Source: an uncultured Christensenellaceae bacterium (GTDB lineage: Bacteria; Bacillota; Clostridia; Christensenellales; Pumilibacteraceae). From it: a stretch of DNA of 64,000 nucleotides. Made by a program: the position numbers and the translations under genes. Below are positions 8,092 through 17,294 of this stretch, in pieces. The stretch lies in the NCBI GenBank assembly GCA_910588155.1, contig CAJUPB010000005.1, positions 1-64,000 of the forward strand, written 5' to 3'. Under the pieces are notes generated by a model. That model was not told the origin of the DNA, made no database searches, and saw nothing but the letters and a program-made list of their open reading frames with translations. Position 1 is the first letter of the stretch. The number at the start of each line of letters is the position of its first letter.

Positions 8092-10050
8092 CTATTTCGA
8101 CATCTTCATAAGTTTTTTCAGTTCGGATATTTCGTCGCGCAGTTTGATTGCCGTTTCGAAATCCAGCGACGTGCTTGCCGTGCGCATAAGTCCTTTGAGT
8201 TGGTCTATGCGTCTGGGAATATCCCTGCCGTCTATTTTCCTTTCGGCTTTCGTCGTTATTTCCAAAGTGGACTTTATCGGCTTTATTATGGTTTTGGGGA
8301 CTATGCCGTTGTCCTTATTGTACTTCATCTGAATCTCGCGGCGGCGATTGGTTTCGTCAATCGCTCTTTGCATCGAGCCCGTCATCGTATCAGCATACAT
8401 TATTACCTTGCTTTCGGCGTTGCGCGCCGCTCTGCCTATCGTCTGAATCAGCGACGACTCGCTTCTCAAAAAGCCTTCCTTGTCGGCGTCGAGTATCGCC
8501 ACGAGCTTGACTTCGGGCAGGTCGAGTCCCTCGCGCAGCAGGTTTATGCCGACTATTACGTCGAAGTCGCCCGCGCGCAAGCCGTTTATAATCTCGATAC
8601 GCTCCATCGTGTCTATGTCGGAATGGAGATATCTGACTTTCACTCCGCTGTCGCCGAGATAGGTTGTCAGACCCTCCGCCATTTTTTTTGTCAGCGTCGT
8701 CACGAGAATTCTGCCGCCGCTCTGCACGGTCTTGTTTATTTCGCCGAGCAAGTCGTCTATCTGTCCCGTGACCGGGCGGACGTCGATTTCGGGGTCCACG
8801 AGCCCCGTGGGGCGGATAATCTGTTCCACGAATCTGCCGCCCGTCAGCGACAGTTCATAGGGCGCGGGTGTGGCGGACACGAACACGGTCTGCCCTATTT
8901 TCGACTTGAATTCGTCGAAATTCAGCGGACGGTTGTCGTATGCCGCAGGCAAGCGGAAACCGTAATCGACGAGAGAATTTTTTCTGGCGAGGTCGCCCCG
9001 AAACATTGCGCGCACCTGCGGAAGCGTCATATGGCTTTCGTCCACGAACAGCAGAAAGTCGTTCGGGAAATAGTCGAGCAGCGTGAACGGAGGCTGTCCG
9101 ATACTTCTGCCGTCGAAGTAGCGGGAATAGTTTTCTATGCCGCTGCAATAGCCGACCTCGCGCATCATTTCCATATCGTAGTTCACGCGCTGTTCTATTC
9201 TCTGCGCCTCAATGAACTTATTGTTCCGCTTGAAATATTCCACGCGCTCTTCGAGGTCGCTCTGTATCTGTTTCAGTGCGGCGTCCATTGTGCTGCGTTC
9301 GAACACGTAGTGGCTGGCTGGGAAAATGGCGACGTGTTTGAGTTTGTTTCTGACTTGACCCGTCAGCGCGTCTATCGTGCAAATCTCGTCAATCTCGTCG
9401 CCGAAGAACGACACTCTCACCGCCACTTCCGACGACGAGGCGACGAACACGTCCACGGTGTCGCCCTTGACCCTGAAATTGGTTCTTTCGAACTCGACGT
9501 CGCTTCGCTTATAGTTTATCCCGACAAGGCGGCGGATAAGCTCGTCCCTTTCCATTAAGTCGCCGGGGCGAAGGGATATACTCAACCGAAAGAATTCTTC
9601 GGGCGCGCCGAGACCGTATATACAGGATACCGAGGACACGACTATCGTATCCCTGCGCTCGTGAAGAGAACAAGTCGCGGAGTTGCGGAGCTTGTCTATC
9701 TCGTCGTTTATCGCCATATCCTTTTCTATATACGTATCCGTGGACGCGATGTAGGCTTCGGGTTGATAATAGTCGTAATACGACACGAAAAACTCCACTC
9801 TGGACGCAGGAAAGAACTCGCGGAACTCGTTGCAGAGCTGTGCCGCAAGCGTCTTATTGTGCGCGAGCACGAGCGTGGGACGATTTACGCGCTGTATGAC
9901 GTTCGCCATCGTAAACGTCTTGCCGCTGCCCGTCACGCCCTTCAAGACCTGCGCTTTCAGCCCGTTTTCTATGCCTTCCACAAGCGCGTCTATCGCCTCC
10001 GGCTGGTCTCCCGTCGGCTTGTATTTCGATTCCAGATTGAAACTGTCCAC
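8092..10050 (-). CDS. uvrB: Excinuclease ABC subunit B
   Basis: A 652-residue UvrB, the helicase-fold subunit that verifies damage and recruits UvrC. It has the Walker A stretch GVTGSGKTFTMA, the beta-hairpin region rich in Tyr (VSYYDYYQPEAY), helicase motifs including FVDESHM and QTIGRAARN, and a C-terminal UvrB/UvrC interaction motif (about 610-650). It is the first gene of the uvrB-uvrA-gluQ operon and has a normal promoter at 10079-10108. No SOS-box-like operator was recognised there. Confidence 0.98.
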   Translation of the reverse strand: MDSFNLESKYKPTGDQPEAIDALVEGIENGLKAQVLKGVTGSGKTFTMANVIQRVNRPTLVLAHNKTLAAQLCNEFREFFPASRVEFFVSYYDYYQPEAYIASTDTYIEKDMAINDEIDKLRNSATCSLHERRDTIVVSSVSCIYGLGAPEEFFRLSISLRPGDLMERDELIRRLVGINYKRSDVEFERTNFRVKGDTVDVFVASSSEVAVRVSFFGDEIDEICTIDALTGQVRNKLKHVAIFPASHYVFERSTMDAALKQIQSDLEERVEYFKRNNKFIEAQRIEQRVNYDMEMMREVGYCSGIENYSRYFDGRSIGQPPFTLLDYFPNDFLLFVDESHMTLPQVRAMFRGDLARKNSLVDYGFRLPAAYDNRPLNFDEFKSKIGQTVFVSATPAPYELSLTGGRFVEQIIRPTGLVDPEIDVRPVTGQIDDLLGEINKTVQSGGRILVTTLTKKMAEGLTTYLGDSGVKVRYLHSDIDTMERIEIINGLRAGDFDVIVGINLLREGLDLPEVKLVAILDADKEGFLRSESSLIQTIGRAARNAESKVIMYADTMTGSMQRAIDETNRRREIQMKYNKDNGIVPKTIIKPIKSTLEITTKAERKIDGRDIPRRIDQLKGLMRTASTSLDFETAIKLRDEISELKKLMKMSK

Positions 10051-10078
10051 TATGTTATCCTCTCGTTGCTGCGCGTAA

Positions 10079-10108
10079 ATTATAACGCATACGCGCGGTT
10101 TTTGTCAA
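10079..10108 (-). promoter_or_regulatory. uvrB promoter
   Basis: TTGACA (10108-10103), an 18-bp spacer and TATAAT (10084-10079) on the minus strand. The spacer is ordinary mixed sequence, a useful contrast with the G-tract promoters at 4198 and 60091. Confidence 0.85.
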
Positions 10109-10115
10109 GTAAGTA

Positions 10116-10176
10116 AAGGGAAGCGGACTTCTGTCGATTTCGGTTTTTTCCGAAAAGTCCGAGCGTCGCTTCCCTT
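10116..10176. other. Long nested hairpin between the GH3-2 operon and uvrB
   Basis: Outer arms 10116-10125 and 10167-10176 pair over 10 bp, and inner arms (GGACTT/AAGTCC, TTTCGG/CCGAAA) continue the stem. It lies upstream of the uvrB promoter and behind the GH3-2 terminator. It is probably a transcriptional insulator that stops read-through into uvrB. A weaker 8-bp hairpin follows at 10218-10241. Confidence 0.55.
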
Positions 10177-10239
10177 ACGATGAAACTCGGAAAAATCGTC
10201 CCGTCGCAAAGCCGACGTTGCGGCAGACGTTTTTGCCGC

Positions 10240-10271
10240 AAAAGAAAAGGGTCCGACACTATGCCGAACCC
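10240..10271 (-). terminator. Terminator of the esterase-lipoprotein-GH3-2 operon
   Basis: Arms 10249-10255 and 10265-10271 form a 7-bp stem with one G-U pair. The minus strand continues as TTTTCTTTT. It lies about 30 bases past the GH3-2 stop codon. Confidence 0.8.
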
Positions 10272-10302
10272 CGTTCTGCTTTATTTCATCGAGTTATCGA
10301 TT

Positions 10303-13300
10303 TTATTCCGCCTTTTCGACAGGCTCTTTGCCTTCCGAAAGTTCGGCTTTCCAACGCTGCCAGATTGCTATACCGCCCCAAGCCGACAGTCCCAGCGCTA
10401 TCACGCCGACGGCTATCAGAATGAGATAGTAATACGCGAAAGGCTCTGCGCCGACAACGACGCCGTGAACGTAGCCGTTCATCGCATTGGAGTTACCCAC
10501 GCAGTAAAGCACGTGTTTCATTGCCTGTTTCGTGTAGTACACCATCGTGTCGTTCTTTATCGCATAGCTTGCCTGCTGCTGCGACAACTGAACGTCCGCG
10601 CCTGCTCTCAACATCTGCTCCGTATGCATATAGCCCGTGCCGCCCTGCGAATAGTCGGTTTCCACCATACCGTTGAAGCCCCATTCGTTGCGGAGAACCT
10701 GCGTAATCAGACGGTAGTCGCCGCCCGCCCAAGTATAACCTATGCGGTTGAACGAGCTCATAACAGCCATACAAGCCGGAGTCTGTGCTTCTTTGAGCGT
10801 ATACGTGGTTTTGCCGCTTGCGTCCTTGCCCGTCTCGTAGTACTTCGTGGTTACGGTGCCGCCCTCGACAGCCATTTTGAACGGACGAAGGTATATCTCG
10901 CGGATAGCCTGTTCGTTGCTCCAAGTGCAGATGCCGATTCTGTGGTTTTCCTGGTCGTTCAAAGCAAAGTGCTTGATGAAGCCGTACATACCTTTCTTCG
11001 CCGCCCCTACAACGGCTTCTCTCGCCATTACGCCGGACATATAGCTGTCTTCGCTGTAATACTCGAAGTTTCTGCCCGCAAACGGCGTTCTGTGTATGTT
11101 CATTGCCGGTCCGTACCAACCGCTGACTCTGCCCAAAACCTGCGTGAACGTAAGTCCGTCCTGTGCAATCGCATCGCCGACTTTGTATGAGAATTCTTTA
11201 TCGAAAGTACAAGCGATATTGACCTCGGAAGGATAGGTTATCGAAAGCATCGTGTGATTGGTTATCGTGTTGAGTCCTGCGGGTCCGTCGAGGTCTCTAG
11301 CCTGCGGCTTATTGATGGATTTCGCCGACAAAGTGACGTAACCCGATTTATTGACTATCGCGCCCACTTCTTTTTTCGTCATTTTGCTTACGAGGCTGTC
11401 CCAATCGATTTCCTTGAAATCTTTGCCGCGGATATCGACGAGTTCCATATCGCCGCCCTGCTCGTATTGACCGGCCTTGCTTGCCGCTTCCGCGTCGGTC
11501 ATCGGAGTTCTAGCGGCTTCCGCCGTACCTTTTGCGTTTATCTTGTTAAGCAAGTCCTGCGAAATCTCTTCCACAAAGACATAGCCGTTTTGCTCGGACA
11601 TACCGCTTACTACCTTACCGTCTTGATTGCCGTGCGTCTTCGGGAAAGTCGCAACCCAATCGCGGCGGGAGAGATATTCGTCTCTGTCGATGTAGTTCGA
11701 CTCGTCGAAGCGGTTGGTGACCGTCTCGCCCGTGGAACTCTCGGCATAGGTCGTCTTGTCGAACGTCGGGTTATTCCAAACTCCGACATACGCACTGTCG
11801 CCGTTTTCCGTCATTCCGTCCGCCTTCGTCTTGCCTTTCTTCGCAAGGAAGTTATTGGTCGCCTTATGAGCGTCTGCCGCCGCAGTGATGAGATAGTCGC
11901 CGTCTTCGAGGATAAACGTCTTTGCGTTACGGTCGTCGTAAGAAACGAAGTCCTCTACGTTTACCGTCACGCTGACCGTTTCGCTCGCGTCCTTTGCCAG
12001 CAATTTCGTCTTTTTGAAACCGACCAGCGAAACTGCGGATTTCTCCACATAGTTGGTCTTGTCGTAATCGGTGTACGGAGCCTGAACGTAGACTTGAACC
12101 ACGTCTTTGCCCGCGACGTCGCCTTTGTTCGTGACAGTAACGTTTACGGTGATGTTGCCGTCTGCGTCCTTTGCGGAAACCGAGAAGTCGCTCCACTCGA
12201 AATTCGTGTAGGACTTGCCGTAGCCGAACGGATATTGAACGGTTGCCGCGTAGTCGTAGTCGCCGGCATTGCCCTGACCCATTACTTTGTCGAAGTATCT
12301 GGTTTCGTAGTATTTATAGCCGACATAGATACCCTCGTCGTAGGAGATGCCGTAAGCGTTTACCGCCTTGCCGCCGACGGAATACTGGAAGTCGCCCATA
12401 TTCTTCATTGCGGGAGAGCTGAAAGCGTCGTATGCAATCGTGTCCACGAGATGACCGGAAGCCGTTGCCTTTCCGCTTATGACGTCCACAATCGAATTTG
12501 CGGTTTCGCCGCCGCCGCCGGGCGCCCAGAGCACCGCGCCGATGTTGGCGTAGTTCTTGACCCAGCCGAGTTCGGGAACGTTGTTCGTATTCACAACCAA
12601 AATAACGTTCGTGAAGTTTCTGTTGAGGTAGTCTATTATGTTGAGTTCTACGGAATCGGGTTCGAGATAGTGTTTTGTCTTATCCGCATCCACATCCGTG
12701 AACTTGCCCATATAGCGCGCCAAATCCATACCCTCGCCGCCCGTTCTGGACAGAATGAATATCGGGGTGGTTCCCGCAGCCGAGTTCAACACGCCGCCGC
12801 TTTCCAAAACGGTGAGAGGGCATTCGTTGATTTTCCAATCTTCGCCCATACCGTAATTGATAACGCCCGCGCCGCGCTTATAACTCTTGCCGCCGCCCGT
12901 GGAATAGAAGTCCCAAAGTGTTTTGTTGACTTCGAAGTTCTGCGCCTCGAATGCGTCTTTGAGAGTAACGCTTGCAACGCCCGTGCCGCTGCCCGTACCG
13001 CCCGCGATTATATCCACGGACGAATGGGAGAAAAGGCTGACTTTCGTCTTATTCGACGCCTCGGTTTTGAGAGGCAATCCCTTTCCCGGTGTGTCGCTGT
13101 TTTCCAAAAGCACATAACCCTCTCCGCCTATCGTGCGGACAAGGTCTTTTTCATATGCCGAAAGCTCGTCCGCGGTTTTGAAGTCGGTCTTATTGTAATC
13201 CTTGTCGAGCTTGGCTATCTCGGGGTCTTCGCTCTCCTCGGGAGAGGAAGTTCCCGCGGTTTTGAAAACGTCGCGCAGTACGCCGTCGTAATACGTTACG

Positions 13301-13413
13301 GTGACACAGGGCAACGCGATTGCAAAAGCAATCAAGAGAGCGAGCAGACTTCCGATTATGACGGTGAACCATTTCGCGCTCAATTTTTTGCGTGTTTTTT
13401 CGCCTTTTGCCAT
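10303..13413 (-). CDS. Membrane-anchored GH3 glycosidase with permuted domains (GH3-2)
   Basis: A 1036-residue GH3 enzyme, paralogous to those at 657 and 45520. It has an N-terminal TM (about 15-40 after a very basic start), the GH3 C-terminal domain, an Fn3-like domain and then the catalytic barrel with KHFALNDQE. The presumed nucleophile is Asp920 in VETDYSQ, where Thr replaces the usual Ser before the Asp. A second TM lies at about 991-1013. An AGGAG box 8 bases upstream favours ATG 13413 over the frame start 18 bases earlier. A stretch between the barrel halves (GKDASGKTTYTLKEAQ) is an insertion absent from the other two copies. It is the last gene of an operon with an esterase and a lipoprotein. 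Confidence 0.92.
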   Translation of the reverse strand: MAKGEKTRKKLSAKWFTVIIGSLLALLIAFAIALPCVTVTYYDGVLRDVFKTAGTSSPEESEDPEIAKLDKDYNKTDFKTADELSAYEKDLVRTIGGEGYVLLENSDTPGKGLPLKTEASNKTKVSLFSHSSVDIIAGGTGSGTGVASVTLKDAFEAQNFEVNKTLWDFYSTGGGKSYKRGAGVINYGMGEDWKINECPLTVLESGGVLNSAAGTTPIFILSRTGGEGMDLARYMGKFTDVDADKTKHYLEPDSVELNIIDYLNRNFTNVILVVNTNNVPELGWVKNYANIGAVLWAPGGGGETANSIVDVISGKATASGHLVDTIAYDAFSSPAMKNMGDFQYSVGGKAVNAYGISYDEGIYVGYKYYETRYFDKVMGQGNAGDYDYAATVQYPFGYGKSYTNFEWSDFSVSAKDADGNITVNVTVTNKGDVAGKDVVQVYVQAPYTDYDKTNYVEKSAVSLVGFKKTKLLAKDASETVSVTVNVEDFVSYDDRNAKTFILEDGDYLITAAADAHKATNNFLAKKGKTKADGMTENGDSAYVGVWNNPTFDKTTYAESSTGETVTNRFDESNYIDRDEYLSRRDWVATFPKTHGNQDGKVVSGMSEQNGYVFVEEISQDLLNKINAKGTAEAARTPMTDAEAASKAGQYEQGGDMELVDIRGKDFKEIDWDSLVSKMTKKEVGAIVNKSGYVTLSAKSINKPQARDLDGPAGLNTITNHTMLSITYPSEVNIACTFDKEFSYKVGDAIAQDGLTFTQVLGRVSGWYGPAMNIHRTPFAGRNFEYYSEDSYMSGVMAREAVVGAAKKGMYGFIKHFALNDQENHRIGICTWSNEQAIREIYLRPFKMAVEGGTVTTKYYETGKDASGKTTYTLKEAQTPACMAVMSSFNRIGYTWAGGDYRLITQVLRNEWGFNGMVETDYSQGGTGYMHTEQMLRAGADVQLSQQQASYAIKNDTMVYYTKQAMKHVLYCVGNSNAMNGYVHGVVVGAEPFAYYYLILIAVGVIALGLSAWGGIAIWQRWKAELSEGKEPVEKAE

Positions 13414-13523
13414 ATTTATTCTCCTATACATTATTTTGTTTATTTGTTTGACACAAATACAGTTCCGAAAATCAACCGCCGCCGTGATGTGCGACGGTAT
13501 TTTCGTTTTCGGTTATGAGCCAA

Positions 13524-14270
13524 TCAGCCCTGCGGCTGCTGTTCCTCGATGCGGTCGCTGTTGTCGACGTCCGTATGCGTAAGCTTGGAAGCCGCGTTTA
13601 TCGTTATCTTGTCGACATTTGCACCGGAAGAAACAACTTCCAATACTATCGTATTCTCGCCTTTTTTGAGATTGATTTCAGCCGTGTACTCTCCGAAGCT
13701 CACTGCGCTGTATGTGCCCATAAGCGCCCAGCCCGAACCTGTTTCGATTTTTGCCGCGGCAAGTGTTCCGGACATTGTTGCGTCCGTGCCGTTCACCAAA
13801 AGATTAAGTCCGCAGTCTTCGGCTTTCAGTTCGTGCAGATAGCCGTTTGCGGAATCCATATCGAAGCCTTCGGGTGCTTGACCCCAACCCATAAGTACGC
13901 CCGCCAACTGATTTAAGTCGGCAATGTTTCCGTCCTTGTCGATTGCGCCGAACAAGCAGCCGGAAAGGCGCAGCTTCAAAGTTGCCGTGCAAGCGTGGGA
14001 GGATTTGATTTTCCAGGTAATGGTCTGTCCTTCCGTTGCGAAGTAGCCGACTATTTTTGTCGGTTCCGTTTCGTCCTGTCCCGCTTCCACGCGTTCCTGA
14101 ATCTTTATCGTGTTTTCTGTCTGTTCCTCGGCGTCGGCGAGAATCGCGTTCTCCGCTTCGAAAACCCAGTCCTGTGCCGCCGGCTGTCCGCAGCCGACGA
14201 GCGTCATAGCCGCCAATACGACTGCCAAAGCCGCAACGGTTACCATCGTCAAAATCTTTAATTTTTTCAT
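13524..14270 (-). CDS. Lipoprotein with a carbohydrate-binding-like domain
   Basis: A 248-residue lipoprotein with a signal peptide ending in the lipobox LVGC. The mature part begins WVFEAENAILAD, the typical opening of a CBM6/CBM35-type beta-sandwich that starts with an EAE motif. It continues with beta strands and closes with GENTIVLEVVSSGANVDKITI, typical of the last strands of that fold. It probably binds a glycan at the cell surface for the esterase and GH3 of the same operon. The start ATG at 14270 is chosen from an AGGAG box 8 bases upstream. CBM family membership was judged by eye only. Confidence 0.8.
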   Translation of the reverse strand: MKKLKILTMVTVAALAVVLAAMTLVGCGQPAAQDWVFEAENAILADAEEQTENTIKIQERVEAGQDETEPTKIVGYFATEGQTITWKIKSSHACTATLKLRLSGCLFGAIDKDGNIADLNQLAGVLMGWGQAPEGFDMDSANGYLHELKAEDCGLNLLVNGTDATMSGTLAAAKIETGSGWALMGTYSAVSFGEYTAEINLKKGENTIVLEVVSSGANVDKITINAASKLTHTDVDNSDRIEEQQPQG

Positions 14271-14304
14271 AATCATTTCTCCTGTCGAAATTTTTATCAA
14301 GAAA

Positions 14305-14378
14305 ACGCCGCAAGCCGCTTTTTTTAAGATACCATCACGACTCTCTTTTCAAAACGGCTTGTCGGAGCGTTTTGCCTA
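14305..14378 (-). other. Intercistronic long-range hairpin
   Basis: Between the esterase and lipoprotein genes two arms (AAAACGC-CCG-CAAGCCG and its complement, 17 bp with a few unpaired bases) enclose a loop of about 36 bases. No T-run follows directly. It may be a processing or mRNA-stability element that sets different levels for the enzyme and the lipoprotein. Confidence 0.45.
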
Positions 14379-14380
14379 AA

Positions 14381-15796
14381 TTATGCCGCTTTCGTCTGCT
14401 GTGCCAGCCACTGCCACATATTGCCTTCTTTCGTGCATTTCGCGCTGGTCATATCTTCCAGAGAAGAAATTGCGGAGTTGTCTAACTGCGTCTTTATCTG
14501 GTCGTTGAAAGCGTATATCCATACCCAATGTCCGTCGTATTTGCCAGACCCCGTCCAAGACGTGGGATTCGGGTCGTCCGTGCCCTTCACCGCGCCCGTA
14601 AACGTGAAGTGAACGTTTTGCGCGCCCGCTTGCAGCAAACGGAGATATGTGGGTTTGACGAACTTGTTCGGCAATACGGTCATATCGTCGTCGGACTGCA
14701 CGAACCACATCTTATAGTCCTTTATCTGCTCTATCATAGCATCGGTGATTTTCGAGTTGTTATACGCCTCGCAAACGGGATAGAACGCCGTGAAATAGTC
14801 GCCGTGTTCGAAAGCCATATTCATAGTCATATATCCGCCGTTGGAGCAGCCGCCGAGATATATTCTGTTTGTATCCACGTCGGAATTGCTCTCGACGTAG
14901 GAAGATATGGCGCCGAAAAGAGCTTCGGTATACATAGAAGGCTGTTTTTCCGTGCCGGGTTTGTCTACGTTGTTTTCTCCGTCGCCGTCGTCCATCCACA
15001 TCGTCGGGGTCTGAACAGCCAGCACGTATGCGCCTTTGCAATCGGACGTCGTGAAATATTTTTGCACGTTCGTCGTGTTTTCCGTCGTAAGCGCGGTCAC
15101 TTCGTTTCCGAGAAGGGCGATGTCTATATCCGTGCCGCCTTCGCCCATTCCGTGCAGCCAAATAACGAGCGGATTCTTTCCGCCGTCGGTTGCGGCGCCT
15201 TCGGGCGACCAGCTTGCGCGCTGCAAGACTATCTCCTTTCCGCCTTCCGAATGCTTGTAAGAATCTTTTTTCCAACTTTCGGTCTGCGGCACGATTCTGT
15301 TTTCTTTGCCGCACTTATATGTAAACTTTTTGCCCTTTTCCCACTTTGCCGTACCGACGGTAAATTCCTTTGCCGCGACCACGGTTACGGTTACGCTTTC
15401 CGCCCAATCGTTCTTGTTCGTGGTCTGGCTGTATGTGAACGGACTTGCCTCGCCGTATTTCACGGACATTTCAATCGCCGCATACTTCGTGTCCGCCGTC
15501 GTCTTATTGCCCTTTGCGTCGCTGGCGTAAGCGTCGGTGACCGTGCGGTTTTTCGAGCCCATTTTTACGGTGAAAGTGCTCTTGTCGATATCCTTCACGT
15601 TTTCGGAAAACTCCACGACGACCTTGGGTATCGCGGGTCCCCACTCGTAGCCCCAAACGACCGCCGTCACGGCATTGGCTTTTGCCTCGTTCGGTGCGGG
15701 CGCAGGTTCGTTGCAACCGCCGCAAGCGGAAAGAGCAACTGTGAGACTCAACGCCAACGCAATCAATACGGCTGCCGAAAGTTTTTTCATTCTCAT
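14381..15796 (-). CDS. Secreted alpha/beta-hydrolase esterase (lipoprotein)
   Basis: A 471-residue lipoprotein with lipobox LSAC near residue 25. Residues of about 40-180 look like the Ig-like N-terminal domain found in secreted esterases, and the rest is an alpha/beta-hydrolase of the feruloyl/acetyl-xylan esterase type. Visible parts are the oxyanion loop WLHGMGEGG, the nucleophile elbow GGCSNGG (Ser), an acid loop QSDDD and the catalytic His in DGHWVW. It is expected to remove ester decorations from plant or mucosal polysaccharide outside the cell, so that the GH3 of the same operon can act. AAGGAG 7 bases upstream supports ATG 15796. It is first in its operon, with a promoter at 15848-15876. 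Confidence 0.85.
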   Translation of the reverse strand: MRMKKLSAAVLIALALSLTVALSACGGCNEPAPAPNEAKANAVTAVVWGYEWGPAIPKVVVEFSENVKDIDKSTFTVKMGSKNRTVTDAYASDAKGNKTTADTKYAAIEMSVKYGEASPFTYSQTTNKNDWAESVTVTVVAAKEFTVGTAKWEKGKKFTYKCGKENRIVPQTESWKKDSYKHSEGGKEIVLQRASWSPEGAATDGGKNPLVIWLHGMGEGGTDIDIALLGNEVTALTTENTTNVQKYFTTSDCKGAYVLAVQTPTMWMDDGDGENNVDKPGTEKQPSMYTEALFGAISSYVESNSDVDTNRIYLGGCSNGGYMTMNMAFEHGDYFTAFYPVCEAYNNSKITDAMIEQIKDYKMWFVQSDDDMTVLPNKFVKPTYLRLLQAGAQNVHFTFTGAVKGTDDPNPTSWTGSGKYDGHWVWIYAFNDQIKTQLDNSAISSLEDMTSAKCTKEGNMWQWLAQQTKAA

Positions 15797-15847
15797 ATCC
15801 TTTCTCCTTTACTCATAATATCGGGTCTCTTACCGAAATCCGCAGAA

Positions 15848-15876
15848 ATTATATAAGAAAAGAGCAACCCTTTCAA
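15848..15876 (-). promoter_or_regulatory. Esterase/GH3-2 operon promoter
   Basis: TTGAAA (15876-15871), 17 bp and TATAAT (15853-15848) on the minus strand. The -35 lies in the loop of the terminator that ends the two-component transcript (15861-15886). AAGTTT direct repeats (plus-strand AAACTT at 15889 and 15909) begin 13 bp upstream of it. Confidence 0.85.
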
Positions 15877-15886
15877 GAGAGTTGCC
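15861..15886 (-). terminator. Terminator of the two-component operon, overlapping the next promoter
   Basis: On the minus strand GGGCAACTC, an 8-base loop and GGGTTGCTC form a 9-bp stem with two G-U pairs, followed by TTTTCTT. The loop holds the TTGAAA -35 of the esterase promoter, so termination and initiation signals share the same bases. Confidence 0.6.
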
Positions 15887-15888
15887 CT

Positions 15889-15914
15889 AAACTTGCGTTT
15901 TTAGGCGTAAACTT
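15889..15914 (-). promoter_or_regulatory. LytTR-type direct repeats upstream of the esterase promoter
   Basis: Two copies of TAAACTT (AAGTTT on the coding strand) lie 20 bp apart, starting at 15889 and 15909, just upstream of the -35. The AgrA/LytTR class binds paired direct repeats about two helical turns apart in this position. The same hexamer is repeated upstream of the adjacent regulator's own promoter. Confidence 0.55.
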
Positions 15915-15935
15915 ACCTTATATTCTTATTTTCTC

Positions 15936-17294
15936 TCAAACCGCGTCTTTGAGTTTTGCGACGCTTTGTCTGCTTTCGGGCAGCGGCAGCATTATCTTCA
16001 ATCTGTACACGTCGCAGTCTACGTCCACCGTCATATCGCCGCCGTATTTCGCGGTCAGCATACGCATACTCTTGACGCCGTAGCCGTGATTCAGTCTGTC
16101 GCGCTTAACGGTTTGCGGCAAGCCGTCCTTGAAAACTATTTTGCCGTCGAAGTAATTCTCTATCTGAATGAACAGCATTTCGCCGAGTCTGCGCACGGTG
16201 AAGGCTATTACTCTGCGCTCGGTATCCTCGACTTTTTTGACGGCTTCTATCGCGTTGGACAGCATATTGCCGAACAGAGAGTACAGCTCTCCCGACGACA
16301 TAAACTTCAAATACTTTCCGTCCGCCATACAGGACAGTTTTATACCGTTCTTGCGGCACTGCAAGCTCTTTTCCGTCAGTATCACGTCGAGAGGGTCGCA
16401 ACCCGTATTGACTTTTGCGTCATAAATAGCAACGGCGTTTTCTATTTCCAACAGTTCCTCTCTCGACACCTCGCCGTCGGACAGGCGCAGTTCTTTCAAT
16501 CGATGTTTCAAGTCGTGGCACTTTACGTTTATGACGTCCATATTTTCCTTGGCTATCTCATACTGCCGTTTATCGTTTTTCCACATCTGTTCTATTACTT
16601 CTATGTCGTGTTTCAGCGATATGTTTTCCAACATACCCGATTGAAGTCCGAGAATGAAAACGCAGCACAGCACGGAAAACAGTGAAATTATTATCAGCAG
16701 CGGGAAGTGCTGATAATAGTAGACGTTAGTCCAGGCGCAGAGCAGCACGGTTACGACCAGCGTTACACCCGAAATCAGCAAAATATTTCTTTGATGCAAA
16801 CGGGCGAGAGAGTATTTTTTCATTCTTCTGGCGAACAGCAGATATATGACCACGTATTCCGTCACGAGTATGATGTTCGACAGCAAGTGATATGCCGCCG
16901 TCCAGCCGACGACGTTCGACAGCGCCCACAGCAAGCCGGACAATTCGGCTACGCAATACAGGCGGTAGCACATATTCTGTGCGCTGTATGCCGCCACGCC
17001 GCAGAACAGCAGAGTACCGAACTTTTCGTCGAAGCACTGCCACAGCACCAAAACGGTGAGTGCGAATATGATAAAGTACAGCAATGCGCCCACCAAAAAA
17101 TGCGGAGAGAGCACCATAAGCACGGCAATCAAAAACAGGGACGCCAGACAAATCAACAGTCCCGCAGACAGGCGCAACCAGAAAAACTTTCGGCGTTTCA
17201 GACCGAAAACGAACAGACCTTCCGCAACAGCCAACTGAAAAAACACGGGCAACAGCGCGTGAAGGTATTGCCATATCACCGCTTCGAAATTCAT
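15936..17294 (-). CDS. AgrC/VirS-like sensor histidine kinase
   Basis: A 452-residue sensor with six or seven membrane helices in residues 1-220 and no large extracellular loop. A coiled linker leads to an H-box with His260 (KCHDLKHRL) and a GHKL ATPase domain (N-box NAIEAVKK, glycine box GYGVKSM). This is the AgrC/NatK class, whose members often sense peptides or membrane-soluble cues. Its ATG follows the stop of the response regulator directly. A G9 tract in the last codons of the regulator sits where the ribosome binding site should be. It should phosphorylate the regulator at 17295-18008. The signal is unknown; no AgrB/AgrD-type peptide gene was seen nearby. Confidence 0.92.
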   Translation of the reverse strand: MNFEAVIWQYLHALLPVFFQLAVAEGLFVFGLKRRKFFWLRLSAGLLICLASLFLIAVLMVLSPHFLVGALLYFIIFALTVLVLWQCFDEKFGTLLFCGVAAYSAQNMCYRLYCVAELSGLLWALSNVVGWTAAYHLLSNIILVTEYVVIYLLFARRMKKYSLARLHQRNILLISGVTLVVTVLLCAWTNVYYYQHFPLLIIISLFSVLCCVFILGLQSGMLENISLKHDIEVIEQMWKNDKRQYEIAKENMDVINVKCHDLKHRLKELRLSDGEVSREELLEIENAVAIYDAKVNTGCDPLDVILTEKSLQCRKNGIKLSCMADGKYLKFMSSGELYSLFGNMLSNAIEAVKKVEDTERRVIAFTVRRLGEMLFIQIENYFDGKIVFKDGLPQTVKRDRLNHGYGVKSMRMLTAKYGGDMTVDVDCDVYRLKIMLPLPESRQSVAKLKDAV

